A stretch of 64,000 nt of DNA from Adiantum capillus-veneris (Eukaryota > Streptophyta > Polypodiopsida > Polypodiales > Pteridaceae), in assembly GCA_014529385.2 (NCBI GenBank), contig CM043942.1, positions 50,422,774-50,486,773 on the forward strand, written 5' to 3'. The position numbers were made by a program, and so were the translations under genes. Of this stretch, positions 1-11,094 are shown in pieces; positions within the stretch are counted from its first letter, which is position 1; each line of letters begins with the position of its first letter. The notes beneath the pieces were generated by a model. That model had not been told where the DNA came from and searched no databases. It saw only the letters and a list, made by a program, of their open reading frames with translations.

Positions 1-528
1 CCTCAATATCAGACGGTAACTTATAAGTTGGAGTTTTAGGCTTACCTTTTGATGACTCCTTTTTCCTCCCAGTTGTACTTTCTTCCATAGTCGCTTCAGT
101 TGGGGGTGCTTCCTGTGTTGGAGGCGCTCGAGGAGGTATTGTGTCGCTTCTTTTAGTAATTCTTTTTTATGGTCCTTCGTCACCACTCTCTCGCCTGCGC
201 TTTTCTTCCACAAACACTTCGTTGTTTTGGCATTTTGCAATATAGGATGCACTGACAAGGAGTCCATAGGGTCATTCCATCCTGTTTCTAGACAAATACA
301 GTCACCTGCTTCATGCAGGACTTCTCTTGTAAGTTTCCCTTTCTTCAAAACTCCTCAATGGTTCAATCTTGACTGTGTAAGTAGATGCCTCAGATGCAGA
401 GATGGCATGGGTAGTGGCCATATCCTCTACCAAACTCTACATTCCTCCTTTCCCAAAGTTAGCCCTTAAGGGTAAACCTGTCTCCCTTAAGTGAATCTTC
501 CCATCCTTGAAGGAGACAAGATCTTTTC
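1..528 (-). pseudogene. Family D retroelement: region downstream of the gag zinc knuckle
   Basis: Read on the minus strand, this continues the gag reading from 529-1422. It passes through a stretch containing VEDMATTHAISASEAST, then LETGWNDPMDS, and reaches a Pro/Thr/Glu-rich linker ending ...YKLPSDIE at the window edge. Such low-complexity linkers lie between gag and protease in many plant LTR elements, so the protease should lie beyond position 1. At least one in-frame stop (near 440) and probably a frame change (near 170) break it. It is assigned by continuity with the zinc-knuckle segment, not by a catalytic motif. Confidence 0.5.
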
Positions 529-759
529 TCAAAGATTCACTGAACATTCTCTCCTAGCATGCTCTGTGCTGTCACACCATATGCATCTATGAACAAAACC
601 TTCTTTAGGTTGTTGTTTTTGCCTTGAAGATGGTGCCAATGGTTGCCCTTTATCTTCAAGCTTTGTGAGTTTTACTTTTAAATCCCTCATACCTTTCACA
701 AGCTCATCTATTACAACGTCATCAACTTTTGGAATTATAAAGGAACAAGGCTTTACCAT
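529..759 (-). pseudogene. Family D gag, CCHC zinc-knuckle segment
   Basis: The C-terminal part of the gag protein that starts at 1422. It holds a canonical retroviral-type zinc knuckle, CIWCDSTEHARREC (CX2CX4HX4C), which in this family binds the element's RNA for packaging. A basic, Gln-rich stretch precedes it. It is separated from the capsid-like part by a stop at 763-765. No capsid homology is left in this piece. Confidence 0.65.
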
Positions 760-762
760 CTT

Positions 763-1422
763 TTAAGAAGCTGTGGAGGTAGATGGTGCACTACCAACAA
801 CCATCTTATCCCGTCTCCTTTGGTGCTTGGCAAGTAATAAAACATCAGCTTCAACTTCGTTCCAATCTTTCTTCAGTCTCTGCTCAACATCTTTGTCCTC
901 AAGAAGTAGCTCCAATTGCTCCTTGAGCTCCTTTCCTGTTGCTTGTAAGAAGAGATCTGTCTTTTCTGAGTCGAGTGTGGCCTTCTCTATCCTTGTGAGT
1001 TGAGCATATCGTCGCTCAAACTCCCTGAGTAGCTCTATTGGAGAGAACCCCTCCTTTGGCTTGGCTACCCACTCCAGGAAATTTCTCTTTGTTACTCTCT
1101 CAGAGTCCTCCATGAAATACTCCTCCTTCATCGCTAGCTTGAACTCCTCCCAATTTCTTCCATGCTCATTCTTGATTCCTCTCACATGCTCCCTAATCTC
1201 GGGATTCACAACAAGGTCAAAGCTTTGGAGCATCTCATCTTCTGGCACACGATGCAACTCCATCCCCTTTACATAGCCACGAAGATACTTTGTCACATCT
1301 TTCCCATTGAATTGATCCATTTTGTGCACCACTGCTTGAATAGCTTTGGTTGCTGACACTTCTCGTCTTTCTGTAGCATGTTGTTGTTGCATAAACAAGG
1401 CAAATTCTTGAAACATTTGCAA
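763..1422 (-). pseudogene. Family D gag (capsid-like) protein of an LTR retrotransposon
   Basis: A 219-residue open frame with the layout of a plant Ty3-type gag: an amphipathic Gln-rich N-terminus, then the helical retrotransposon-gag core (MDQFNGKDVTKYLRGY, then a region ending near ERRYAQLTRIEKATL). The rest is Glu/Lys/Leu-rich and leads into the zinc knuckle at 529-759. Gag assembles the virus-like particle in which the element's RNA is copied. The protein ends in a stop at 763. No LTR or primer site is visible upstream (towards 1,450), where the sequence changes abruptly into another element's LTR, so the element is broken there. Its sequence differs from the A/B gag in this window. Confidence 0.7.
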
Positions 1423-1448
1423 GCTCCATACTTAACATAACTTGTACC

Positions 1449-2227
1449 CAGCCTCAGTCCCAAGACCTCAAAAACCTTCAAAGGTGGAGAGAGATATAGC
1501 AAGGAATGAGGAAGAAGAAGTAACATACGAGAAAGAAGTAGAGCATTGAAGCATGGCTCTTGGTTGGATTTGCATTCCATAGCCAAGAGGTGTTGGTGTA
1601 GGCTCTCAACTTCTCAAGCTTAGAGAAGGAGATCGAAGCTCTTGCACTTCACACAATGAGAATGTATGTGTGTAAGAGGGTGTGTATCTCCAAGCACACC
1701 CCTAGCTTGCCTTGGTCAACCGCTCCTTGTAGCTCAAGCCTTGATTTGATTGGAGCTCCTCAAGCCTAGCCAATCACATGCTTTGTGCATATCAAGCAAC
1801 AAGGGTAGCATTTGGACAAGTGTCCTCCTTTCCCCTTTGAGAGAGAGGGATTGAATATTTCCTAGATAATTAGTTAATCAAACTAAATTCTCATTGGACC
1901 CCTTTAAAGCCTATCCAATAGGATTCAATCACACCATGATGGGAACACGGGGAGGAGCTTGACAAGTGCCCTTGTTGCCTCTTGTGGAAGGGGTGACCCT
2001 TGAGAGGATATAGGTGATATTCTCTCTCATCCCCTACTTGTAAGGCTCGCCCCCCTCTTTGTAGGCCTTGGTTTGACTTCAAGCTTCTTAAGCATTTTAC
2101 TCATCAAGCATGACAAGCACTTCAAGATTGGGCAGGGTTCCCACAAGCACCTTAGTCAACAACCACCTTAGTAAACAAGCACCTCAAGCACCTTAGTTAG
2201 CAAGCACGACAAGCACCTCAAGCTTGG
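1449..2227 (-). mobile_element. G1 gypsy 3' LTR, truncated; part left of the A insertion
   Basis: From about 1,449 (AGCCTCAGTCCCAAGACCTC) the sequence matches the LTRs of the G2 element at 23,128-24,688 and 30,128-31,695, including the run of AAGCACCTCAAGCACCTTAGT-like repeats at 2,100-2,222. The first ~350 bp of the LTR are missing, replaced by family D gag. At 2,228 the LTR is interrupted by element A; 2,223-2,227 (CTTGG) is the left target duplication. The LTR resumes at 12,057. The orientation is set by the integrase-RNase H-RT order in 12,287-14,600. Confidence 0.75.
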
Positions 2228-2350
2228 TGTTGGATGGGAGAGACTCACACACCCATGAAGTGCATACAAACACTACCTAGATCAACATAATGTCAATCGA
2301 GGACACAGATGACACGATAGGCACACGGAGGAAATCTCTTAAGCTTGTCA
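2228..2350 (-). repeat. Element A 3' LTR, only its terminal ~120 bp retained
   Basis: TGTTGGATGGGAGAGACTCA onward is nearly identical to the matching end of the other LTR (11,095 onward) up to AAGCTTGTCA. There the full LTR continues GGCTGAGACC, but this copy switches into a short filler (2,348-2,368) and then the element's internal region. The missing part includes U3, R, the polypurine tract and about 1 kb of internal DNA, judged against copy B. Confidence 0.85.
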
Positions 2351-2368
2351 CTATCGCTACTATCCTCA

Positions 2369-3743
2369 TTTGTCAATTGATTTGAGTAGCATTTCCTGAT
2401 TTTTGATGTAGAAGGAATATGTACAAGAGGATGGTGATAGGTGTCTTTAGATTAGGGTCTAAAACCTGGATGACCAAAGGGAAAAAAACCCGGTGGGAAA
2501 AAATGCCTTTGGTATACGCTCTTATCGGAGTTGAGCAGTTGAATGTGAAGTACATGTTCATGAAAGGTGAGTGCTTGGGTGAAACATAGAAAGAGTGTCT
2601 GATGCAAGTGCCAATTATGGGACACTCTATATGCATATGAGAAATTTGTCAACAAAAGCATGCAATGTGAAAGAAGGAGATGATGGGTGTTTCGAGGAAT
2701 AAATGTAGCACATGTGACATCAAAAGATGTCTCAATAGCTTCCACCTTTCCAAGAAGGGTTTTCGATGTAGAAGTTTCTCCACTCGTATCTCACAGTGCT
2801 CAGTACGTGAGTGTCTTTTGGACCTTCTCCTTCACTTCACCAGACTTAAGTATAGTAGACTTCGACTCTTTTGCTCACCTATACCAGCATGAGCGACACA
2901 ACTTAAATATGCTCAACTCTTCCAGCTTGAGCAGTACCTAGAATAGCTAAGACGCTTAGACCACAGAGAATATCACTTGAAGCTTTGGGACTAACACCTC
3001 ACTCATTTTGTGGCTTAGCTACTCGACTCTGACTTGTATGACTTGTCGGTTGCATATTGACACTGCTTTGTGACAAGTTCTTCGGCTGTTGTAGTGGCTG
3101 CTGAGACATACTTCGTGAAGTTTCATCGTTTTCCTGTACCTTCTTCTCCTTGTAGTGCTCAGGCCTCTCGTCAGTCTTTTCTTCATGTGGATTATGGATT
3201 TTTTTTTTCTTAATAATAAACAAAGAAAATCTTAAAACAACTCAACAAAAGAAAAATCATTCAAATAGAAATCTAAATGCTATGTACACTATACACATGT
3301 CCCTAGGGGCTCATATATGGATTTTGTCCCCATACTCCTCTGTAACACTACTATGAGGGCATATACTCTAAATTTCGTCAAAAATTATCACAATAAAATG
3401 CAAAAATTCAATGCATCTCACAAAACATTGCCCTCTAATAGTTATAATATTAGGTCCGCATTCAGAATGCCTCCCCCCTTCCTATTTGGATTCATCCTTT
3501 ACGACAAGGTATCGCAAAGGGTATGTGTTGTGCTTGGGCAATTAAAAGTTGTGCCTATGCAGGCCTTGTAATGTAGCCCTATTATGCATACACAGTCAAT
3601 GCATGGAAAAGATTTATGTTGTGCAAGATGTGGGTATAAGCAATTTGCTTATTGGCATTTGTTGGCGAGGCTTCCTATTCTAAGCAATGTAATGGTCTTT
3701 GAAGCTCCTGTATTGTTGCTTGATTGAAGTGACTTGCTCTCTT
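2369..3743 (-). other. Element A 3' noncoding tail with two short conserved frames
   Basis: This is the region between the gag-protease stop and the 3' LTR. It matches 56,218-57,600 of copy B throughout. Two short frames are shared by both copies: 2,999-3,223 (Gln/Ser-rich, ending SQSRVAKPQNE in A and SQSRVATPQNE in B) and 2,452-2,745 (MEAIETSFDVTC in A, MEAIDTSFDVTC in B). Neither has a recognisable domain. They may be small exons, spacer, or remnants. No RT or integrase motif was seen in any frame. Confidence 0.6.
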
Positions 3744-6700
3744 CTAACTGTACTGTAATCGTAGGAAGAATTGTAAGAATTCAAGCGGCGATGCACTGAC
3801 ATCAGTTTTGTTGTTCTTCTTTGGGACCCATTTCTTTGCGATTATTGGTGGTTTTGTTGCTGACGCTCGTTTGGGAACCCATACTTGCCCGTGCTTCGTT
3901 TGTGTTTGAAGAGACTTCTTTGGGATCCGCCTTTTTGTTGTGTGAGTCAACAGTGGTCTTTGCTTCAGCCCTTGTACGCTTGTTTGGTGATGGGATTTAG
4001 GCTTTGAAAGTTGATACTGTGGTTGTTTTGGAATCCAAATGAATTCCTGACTTTTTTGTGCTTGAATCGACTTCTTTGGAACCCAAACCTGAGTTGTGAA
4101 AGCTTGCGACTTTGTGATATTCTTACCCGTTCGTGCACGCTTTCCTTGCTTTTGTTTTGGTGTTGGATCTTGTGATTTGTCATTAGAGATCTTTGTCTTC
4201 TTGATCCATATCTGTTTTTGGCCAATCTGGCTTTTTGGTATCCAGATTTGTCGAGCTTTTTGGCTTTGACTTGTTGTCCTGTTCTTTTGACCTGTCATGG
4301 TTGTTGCTGAAGGGGTTGGTGATAGTGATGGCCTGAGTTGATGATAGGGGATGTCGTAAGATTCATCACTATCGCTACTATCCTCAACAAGGTTGAATTC
4401 TTGTACTTTCCCTTGATTTTTTGGCTGGTATTGGAAAGTTACTTTCTGTTTGCTCGTGGGTGGTAGTTTCTTGGAGAACTTTTCTAGCCCATTGATTAGA
4501 GCATTGTTAGCTCGTTGCTCTGGTCGTATTCCTCCTAGCTGAGTCTTTGCATCCTTATTAGGAGCCATGTATGAGGATGATTGTGGTGGCTGTGTCTTCA
4601 CGGAGGACTTTGGAATCCACTTTTGATGCACTTTATTCATGTAGCGATGACATTGATTCCCGGGTCGTTGATCTTCTTGAAGCTCGAAGTGTTCTACAGA
4701 GTCATAGAACTCGTCGTCTTCTTCATCTTTTGATCCTCCACATTTCTTTGTGTGCTCTTTATTTCAAGAGCTTGTTGATGTCTGTTTCTCTTCGTTTTCC
4801 TGGATTACACTCACTGCAAAATAAGGAACGACATCATAGCCATTTTCACCACAAAAATTTGTTGTGGGAGCATCCGCAACGGCGCACACGTCCAGAGTAG
4901 CCAAGATGTGTTCCCATCCAAAAGGCTCTAACACTTCTTCAGGAAATGGTTCTGGGATATAGTCCATATCCTCTATAACACGCTCTAGGATACATTCCTC
5001 ACGTTTCAAGCTACCACATTGTGAAGCTCCACACATCCACAGTTCTTTAGGCTTACCTAACCAAGCTGGAAGTTCTGATCCTGCTACTGTGGCGAAATCA
5101 AACTCCTCAACCGGTGTTCTCGTCACATCCCTATAGCTATGGTCCCTCAAGTTTATCTTTGTTATGGTTCCCATATGTCTCAGGTATATATGGTCATAAC
5201 CCCAATCTTGGACCATTTTCAATTGTCGCATGAATGGTCTTCCCAGAATGATTTCATAGTTGTTCTTCTTGCCAAAGTCAACAACAGCAAAAGTGTGTTC
5301 ATATTCAATGCCACAAGAAGTAACAATTACTTTTTCTAGCAGTCCTATGGGCTTTTCCTTGTGCCCGTCTGCAAGCTGCAGGGTCATTCGTGTGGATCTC
5401 AAGGCAGGTTTTCCCCATTTTTTCCAAACCTCTTTGGTTGCAATGGCCACACCAGCTCCACTGTCAAGGATTGCCATGGTTTGTACACCATTGAATTCCA
5501 CAGGATGGGTGGTGTTTCCATCTTATCCCTTGTAATACTCGCCTACCTTCTTTAATGGCACTAGCCTAGTATTTAGTTGAGGCATTTCAAGCTCTTTGAT
5601 GCCTTCCTCAATTTGAGTCATTGGGGTTTTTACACCAAATTTCTCTAGCCATTTACCCACATTAGCCCACATGTTTGGTCTTATTCTGAGCAACTCGGCT
5701 AACACTATTGTACAGGTGACTGGGGTAGATAGAATATCTACTAGCCCCTTTGAATCGATGGCCTTGTTGGGAGACAGTCTCTGTGATGGGACTGCAACCA
5801 CATCTAACTTGGTCTCGTACTCTCCCATGTAGGATGGTAGTGTTCTTAGCGAATGGGGTTGACTATCCATAGATTGTACAGATCCTTTGTTGCCCCAATA
5901 CGATCGCACGTCTAGATTCATTTGAGATCCAGTCTCAAATTCCTCTATTGGTGGTAGAAACACTTCTCGTTCATCACCAGTCTTGTCTACTCGTCTTCTT
6001 AGGTCATCGGCTTCATTGGCCTCATTGACTTGTTTCCACAATTCGTCAAGACCATCTATCTCTTTACAATCCTCAGGTATAGCTTGGTGAAATCCCTCGG
6101 AAGAGTTATCCATGGTATTCAATACTATCCTTGGTTCTAATGTTGGGTCTTTGAGGTTTGGTCTGTGCTCATGACTAGAATCTGGCTCTTTTAGTTCCTG
6201 GTTTGGTGGGATTATTTGTGTAGGCATGACACGGATCACATCCTCAGGTTTTGCAACTCGTGCTTCTAGTAAATCTTGGGCTGTTTGAATCATTTTCTTG
6301 CACATTTCAAACCTTTGCTTTTCTAGTTCCGTACAGGGATATGTCATCCACCTTTGTTCTTGGGTTTGATTGTTTTTGAGCCTCGCATCATAGGCTTTCA
6401 AGAGGGCATCTAATGTCTCATTAACCTTCTCTACCAACACAGATCCTCCTGAACTAGCACTTCTCGATTTCTCATCCGTGGATGGTACTTCTAGAGGTTT
6501 AACCATCTGTGTAAGAGAAGGTGCCTCCTTTTCCTCATGTTGTTTTATCTTCTCCGCAGCTTCGATAAGCTTCTCAGCTAGGGATTTTTGCTCTCGTTCC
6601 CTGTGTGCTTTCATCCTAGTCTTTCTAGCTTTCCAACTATTTCGTTTGCTCTTGGTTTTCTGACTAGGTGCGTCTGTCTTTGGTCCATCATTTGTCTTTG

Positions 6701-8681
6701 GACTCGTGTCACTTTCCGTGTTCATTGTCTCTGGATTCTCACCAGCTTTCTTTTGAGCTTGTGCTCTCGTAACCACTTGAACTGGTACAACATTTTCATT
6801 TTCTGAGCTACTAGGGAGTTGAACAATCCCTGATACATTTGTCGTGATTTTCCTGATTTGGTTTGGGTTTTTCGGGCAATCGGGGATCAAGTGAGTGATG
6901 CCACACTCAAGACAATAGGCATTTACTTCAGTGATCTCCATATGAGGACATTGTTTGACCAAGTGGTTGTCACGACTTTTGTGAAAATCTGTCTCTGGTT
7001 GAGGAGATTCTTTTAGCATTTCCTCTTGGCTATAAGCAAGCTTTGACCTAGATAAGCCGCTATTTGCAATGAATCGCAATGTCCTTTCATCCATTTCATA
7101 CCTTCTTTCTTTCGACTGAAACCCGGGAGGTGGAGGTTGTACCGGCCTCACCACTCCATGTGTTTCTCTCACCTTTTGTTGCTCCGAAGGGTAGTACCTA
7201 CTTTGGTTGCTATACCACATTGTAGCTGGTACTGGCATTGGTTTATTTGATGCTTCCATCATTGGCATGTATCTCATGTCTACCGGCATTCTAGCACCTA
7301 GCAGTGGAGGTTGTTGTCCTAAGACAAGCTGTGGCCTTAAAACTCCTACTGGTCCTGGCGCATTTCCCGTAATGTATCTAGGTGGAGTAGGTGCTTCTAG
7401 AACAAGTTGTACATACCTCTCCCTAGCATTTTTCATGCTATAATAGCACTCTTCCCCTGTATGGTTCGTCCATTTTCTCTCAATTTCACACCACTTCGGC
7501 TCTCCCGAATCAGACCTTACAAGAGGAATCAACCTCTTGACCAAGTCATCGATAAGCTTTTCTTGATCAATAGGTGTCGTTGGCTTGGCAATGGACTCAC
7601 TTATCTGTGAAACACTGTGCTGAGAGGATGTGTCATCTCCTTCACTCTTTAAGTCCTTTTCTTTGTATGCCTCACAGTTATCCACTAGATAAAGAGCTTC
7701 TTTGATCAACTCGTTTAGCGTCATCCTCCTTATCATATGCAGATCCTTCTGAAGGCCCGCATGTCTCATTCCCTGGATAAAGATCAGCATGAGTCGTGCT
7801 TGCGTAGGTAATTCCGCTCTCGGACAGAGCTTAATATATCTCTTGAGCCGTAATGATGCTTTGCGTACTGATTCATTCTCTTTCTGTTTGAATCTATGGA
7901 TTTGCGAGACCGTGTTGTGAGCAATGCCATTTGGCGAGAATTCTTCAATAAACTCCTCAAACAGCTCATCTAGGGTCTCAAAATCCCATTTTTCCACCGA
8001 GTCGAACCATGTAGCTGCATCATCTTCTAGAGTCAATCCAAATCCGGCAAACTATGTCGCAAAATCTGAAACTTCCTCTGCTCTAATCACTCTTCTAAAA
8101 GCCGCTATGTGATCTCTCGGATCTTTATCTCCGGAGTATTTTCTGTTTACCCATTTCTGGACTTGGGATGGTCTAACTCGTCGATTGTCTACAAGTCTAA
8201 CCAGAGACTCTCCCAATCCTTCTCTCGTTATCGCTCTTGAAGGGAATCCTGGTGGCTCTCTTCTTGGAATTCCTATAGGAATTCTCATCTTTGGTGGAGG
8301 CATTTGTGGTCCTTCATTGACCAAATATCCACCTCTTTCTAGTACAGTTTGTGGATTTGTGCTTTCTACAACTTTGTATTCTCGTCCATACTTGTCAACA
8401 ACTATAGATCTCCATTGACAGTCAACTCCGTATGTGTAGACATATTAGAGCTTGTAATCCGTTATCTCTTCTAGGTATGGATCTGAGCACCTATAAAGAT
8501 TGACCTCGTTGTCATCAATGTTTCTATATAGTCCTTCACTCTCATGATCGATCATCCAAACTCTCTCAACAAGATGGGTCTTTATCAATTGCAAGTTTGG
8601 AAGATCCATTGTGGGAGGATATTCCTCTATCGTCGAGATCTCCAAGCTTGTGTAAGCTGCGTTTGAATCTAGGGTAGACAT
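3744..8681 (-). pseudogene. Element A gag-protease polyprotein (single long frame with 4 stops)
   Basis: One frame of 1,645 codons runs from ATG at 8,681 to the stop at 3,744, broken only by stops at 8,445, 8,052, 5,523 and 4,764; there is no frameshift. In order: a variable N-terminus; a gag core (VRPSQVQKWVNRKYSGDKDP, then WFDSVEKWDFETL, about residues 180-330); a Pro-rich part; an unusual zinc knuckle CLECGITHLIPDC (CX2CX3HX4C, about 590-602); a long Lys/Glu-rich coiled-coil-like part; a retropepsin-type protease with DSGAG (about 1,073) and ILGRPF (about 1,145); and a basic tail with repeated W-I/V-P-K motifs (about 1,350-1,635). Gag packages RNA and the protease processes the polyprotein. 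Comparison with copy B shows CAG-to-TAG at 8,052 and CGA-to-TGA at 4,764. No RT follows. Confidence 0.85.
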
Positions 8682-11075
8682 GATTTCTGGGCTTAAGATC
8701 TTTTTCTTGGTTCAAGTAGACTTAGTCCACTGTGTTCAAGTGCTTTGGTTAGGGAAAAGTCGAAACTATGTCCAAAACCGCAACCGTTTCGTCACAATTC
8801 TTGTAAATTGTCGCGTTTAGACACCCCTGACTTCCAAATGAATTTTGAGGCCTCAAACGACGTTTTTTTTTCAAAGTTGAACTAAACGGTTTCCATAGGC
8901 ATACATTTAGTTCAAATTTTTCTCTAAGATCTGTAGAGCCGCTCTCAGCCTACATTTTGATATGAAAACTTTTCCGATCCGATACCGTTTGTGAAAGTTA
9001 TGGCCAAAACAGTGAAATGCAGTTTAGAATGGTCAAAATGAGTCCAAATTCAATTTTGAAAAAAGATTTGGGATCTCTGTGACACTGTGAACACTTCTGT
9101 GTGGTCAAAAGCACAGTTGGACCCTAAAACTGGCCTGGAGACATCCTACGCGTAGTATGTCTATATGCTCAGAATTTAACAAAATTTGGTCCAGAGACTC
9201 CCTTAAGTCCAGCAACACAATGGTATGCTCAGAATCTCATTTGGATTTAAAAATGGCCTTGAGACATCCTACGCGTAGGATGTCTTTTTGCTCAGAATGA
9301 CTTGAAATTTTCACCCCAGCTTCTCCTTGATGTGCTGATCACAGTGGTGTGCTCATAGGTTGATTTGGAGTCCTAAATCAAGCTGGAGACATCCTACGCG
9401 TAGGATGTCTTTTCGCTCTGTTTCAGCTCAAACTTGCATTGTAGCTTCCCCTTGATGTGCTAAACTCACAGCTATTTTTACTTTTTGATTCTGACACCTA
9501 TAGGCTGGTCAAATGATCAAGAATCTGTTTCAAAATCCTGATGTCTGTTCTGATGAATTCCTAAGTCAAATCAGCTCCAAATTGGACCAAATTTGACTAG
9601 GAGGCTTGCCTAAGGTTATATGACAGCATGGTATGGTCACAATAAAATTTTGGTTTCAGAATTATGCCTTAGATATCCTACGTGTAGGATGTCTAACTGC
9701 TCAGAATTACCCCAAATTTGAACCACAGACTCTCCTTAAGGTGCTGATCACTGTGGTATGCTCAAAATTAAGTTTGGAGTGCAAAATCACACATATGTCA
9801 TACTACGCGTAGGATGTCTTTTTGGCCTGTTTGACCCCATACTTGACCCAAAGCTTCCCCTTGATGTCAGCAACCCAGTGGTATGCTTAGATTTGAGTTT
9901 GGATCTCAAAAGACCCAAATTTTACCTGTTCTTGCCTTTTTCAGTCAAAAGTGTTAAAGTCCGCTTTGAACCCAATTTTCTCACCCAAATGAGGTGAAAA
10001 CTCCCACATGCACTCAAAACATCATTATAACATGCACATGAAGTCATCCTATGGTTTGGTCTCTAAAATTATGCCTTGGGCACAATTTGGATAGGATGTC
10101 TGGCCATTCTCATCTTTTGGTCTTGATCTGTCAAAATTTGGTCAAACTTCCACTTTCCAGGTGAAAATAGGGTAAAATCTACCTTCTAAACACACTGGTA
10201 ACCTCAGATTTTCAAAATTTCCACCAGATCACCCTGTAGACATCCTACGCGTAGGATGTCTACTGCTGATTTTTTCAGACTGAAGTGTCCCTGATGCTTC
10301 CTTATGCTCTCAGCAAGTGCAAGTATGCTTCACAATTGCAAAAACATGCAAAAATCACTCAATTAAGCCTTTGCTAAACTTTTTCGTTTTTTGACTCCGC
10401 CTTTTGGCTTTTGGTCAACAAAAATAGGGAAAAACACCCAAGTCAATATGTTACTAGGGTAAAACCTACCCTCTTAACCCACTGGTGCAGTCAGAATTTT
10501 CAAAATTGGTCTCCAGAACCCCCTTGAGACATCCTACGCGTAGGATGTCTATGTTTACAAAATTGCAGGTTTTCTTCACAGAACCCTTGCAAATGCTCTT
10601 TTATATGCACAACATCAGTTAGTCATACAAAAATATCCACAAAAGCTTGTTTAATGCATTTTTACCCTCAAAAGCACACTTTTTCGTGATTTCAAATGCA
10701 ATCAAGCACTTTAGCAAATAATTCAATGATGAATAGCTCTAGATCAGAATCAAATCACTTACCTAAAGCTACTCCTACAAACCATATGGGGTTTTGCATC
10801 TATGAGTAGAAAAACGCTTCACTGCCACACACGGACTAGTAAACGCTTTTATCACCTCACAAATCACTCGACCACCAACAACTACTCTAATCCACATATC
10901 CTAACTAAACCTATGTAGTCGCAGACCCTCGGCAAGACACACGCTTCCTGGCTATCCACTTGATCGCGGAATATCCTCTTCCGGATCCACTTAAGAAAAA
11001 CGCTTTTTTTTAGCCGAAACTAAATCAAGCAACCATCACACAAGTGTTAGTAGGAAACCTACTTAGGTCCTTGTG
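8682..11075 (-). other. Element A 5' leader between primer site and gag
   Basis: About 2.4 kb without a supported coding frame. It carries seven copies of a 24-bp palindrome. The part next to gag (8,700-9,060) is nearly the same as 50,930-51,300 in copy B. The part next to the primer site (10,700-11,070) also matches B (48,900-49,300). Small frames such as 9,758-9,997 are not shared convincingly and are left out. Confidence 0.75.
9139..10550 (-). repeat. Array of seven 24-bp palindromes in the element A leader
   Basis: Copies lie at 9139-9162, 9262-9285, 9387-9410, 9671-9694, 9796-9819, 10238-10261 and 10527-10550. Each is half-site AGACATCCTACG followed by its reverse complement; most are perfect or have 1-2 changes. 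Adjacent copies sit 123-125 bp apart where units are tandem, and flanking phrases such as GCTCAGAATT and GGTATGCTCA recur, so the palindrome is the conserved core of a ~125-bp repeat. A half copy is at about 10,091. In RNA each copy could form a 12-bp self-complementary hairpin or pair between two genomes. That role is inference. Confidence 0.9.
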
Positions 11076-11093
11076 TCCCCGGCAGCGGCGCCA
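11076..11093 (-). other. Element A primer binding site (tRNA-Asp type)
   Basis: On the minus strand TGGCGCCGCTGCCGGGGA lies one base after the 5' LTR. It is complementary to the 3' end of plant tRNA-Asp(GUC) except for one position. This kind of primer site is typical of Athila/Tat-lineage Ty3/gypsy elements and differs from the initiator-Met sites of the other elements here. Confidence 0.85.
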
Positions 11094-11094
11094 A

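Noticed and set aside
9758-9997. 79-residue frame in the element A leader
   Set aside because: Crosses a palindrome unit and is not kept in copy B.
9139-10550. Regularly spaced palindromes as a CRISPR array
   Set aside because: The repeats are in a plant LTR element; the spacers (~100 bp) are themselves related repeats, spacing is irregular, and there are no cas genes.
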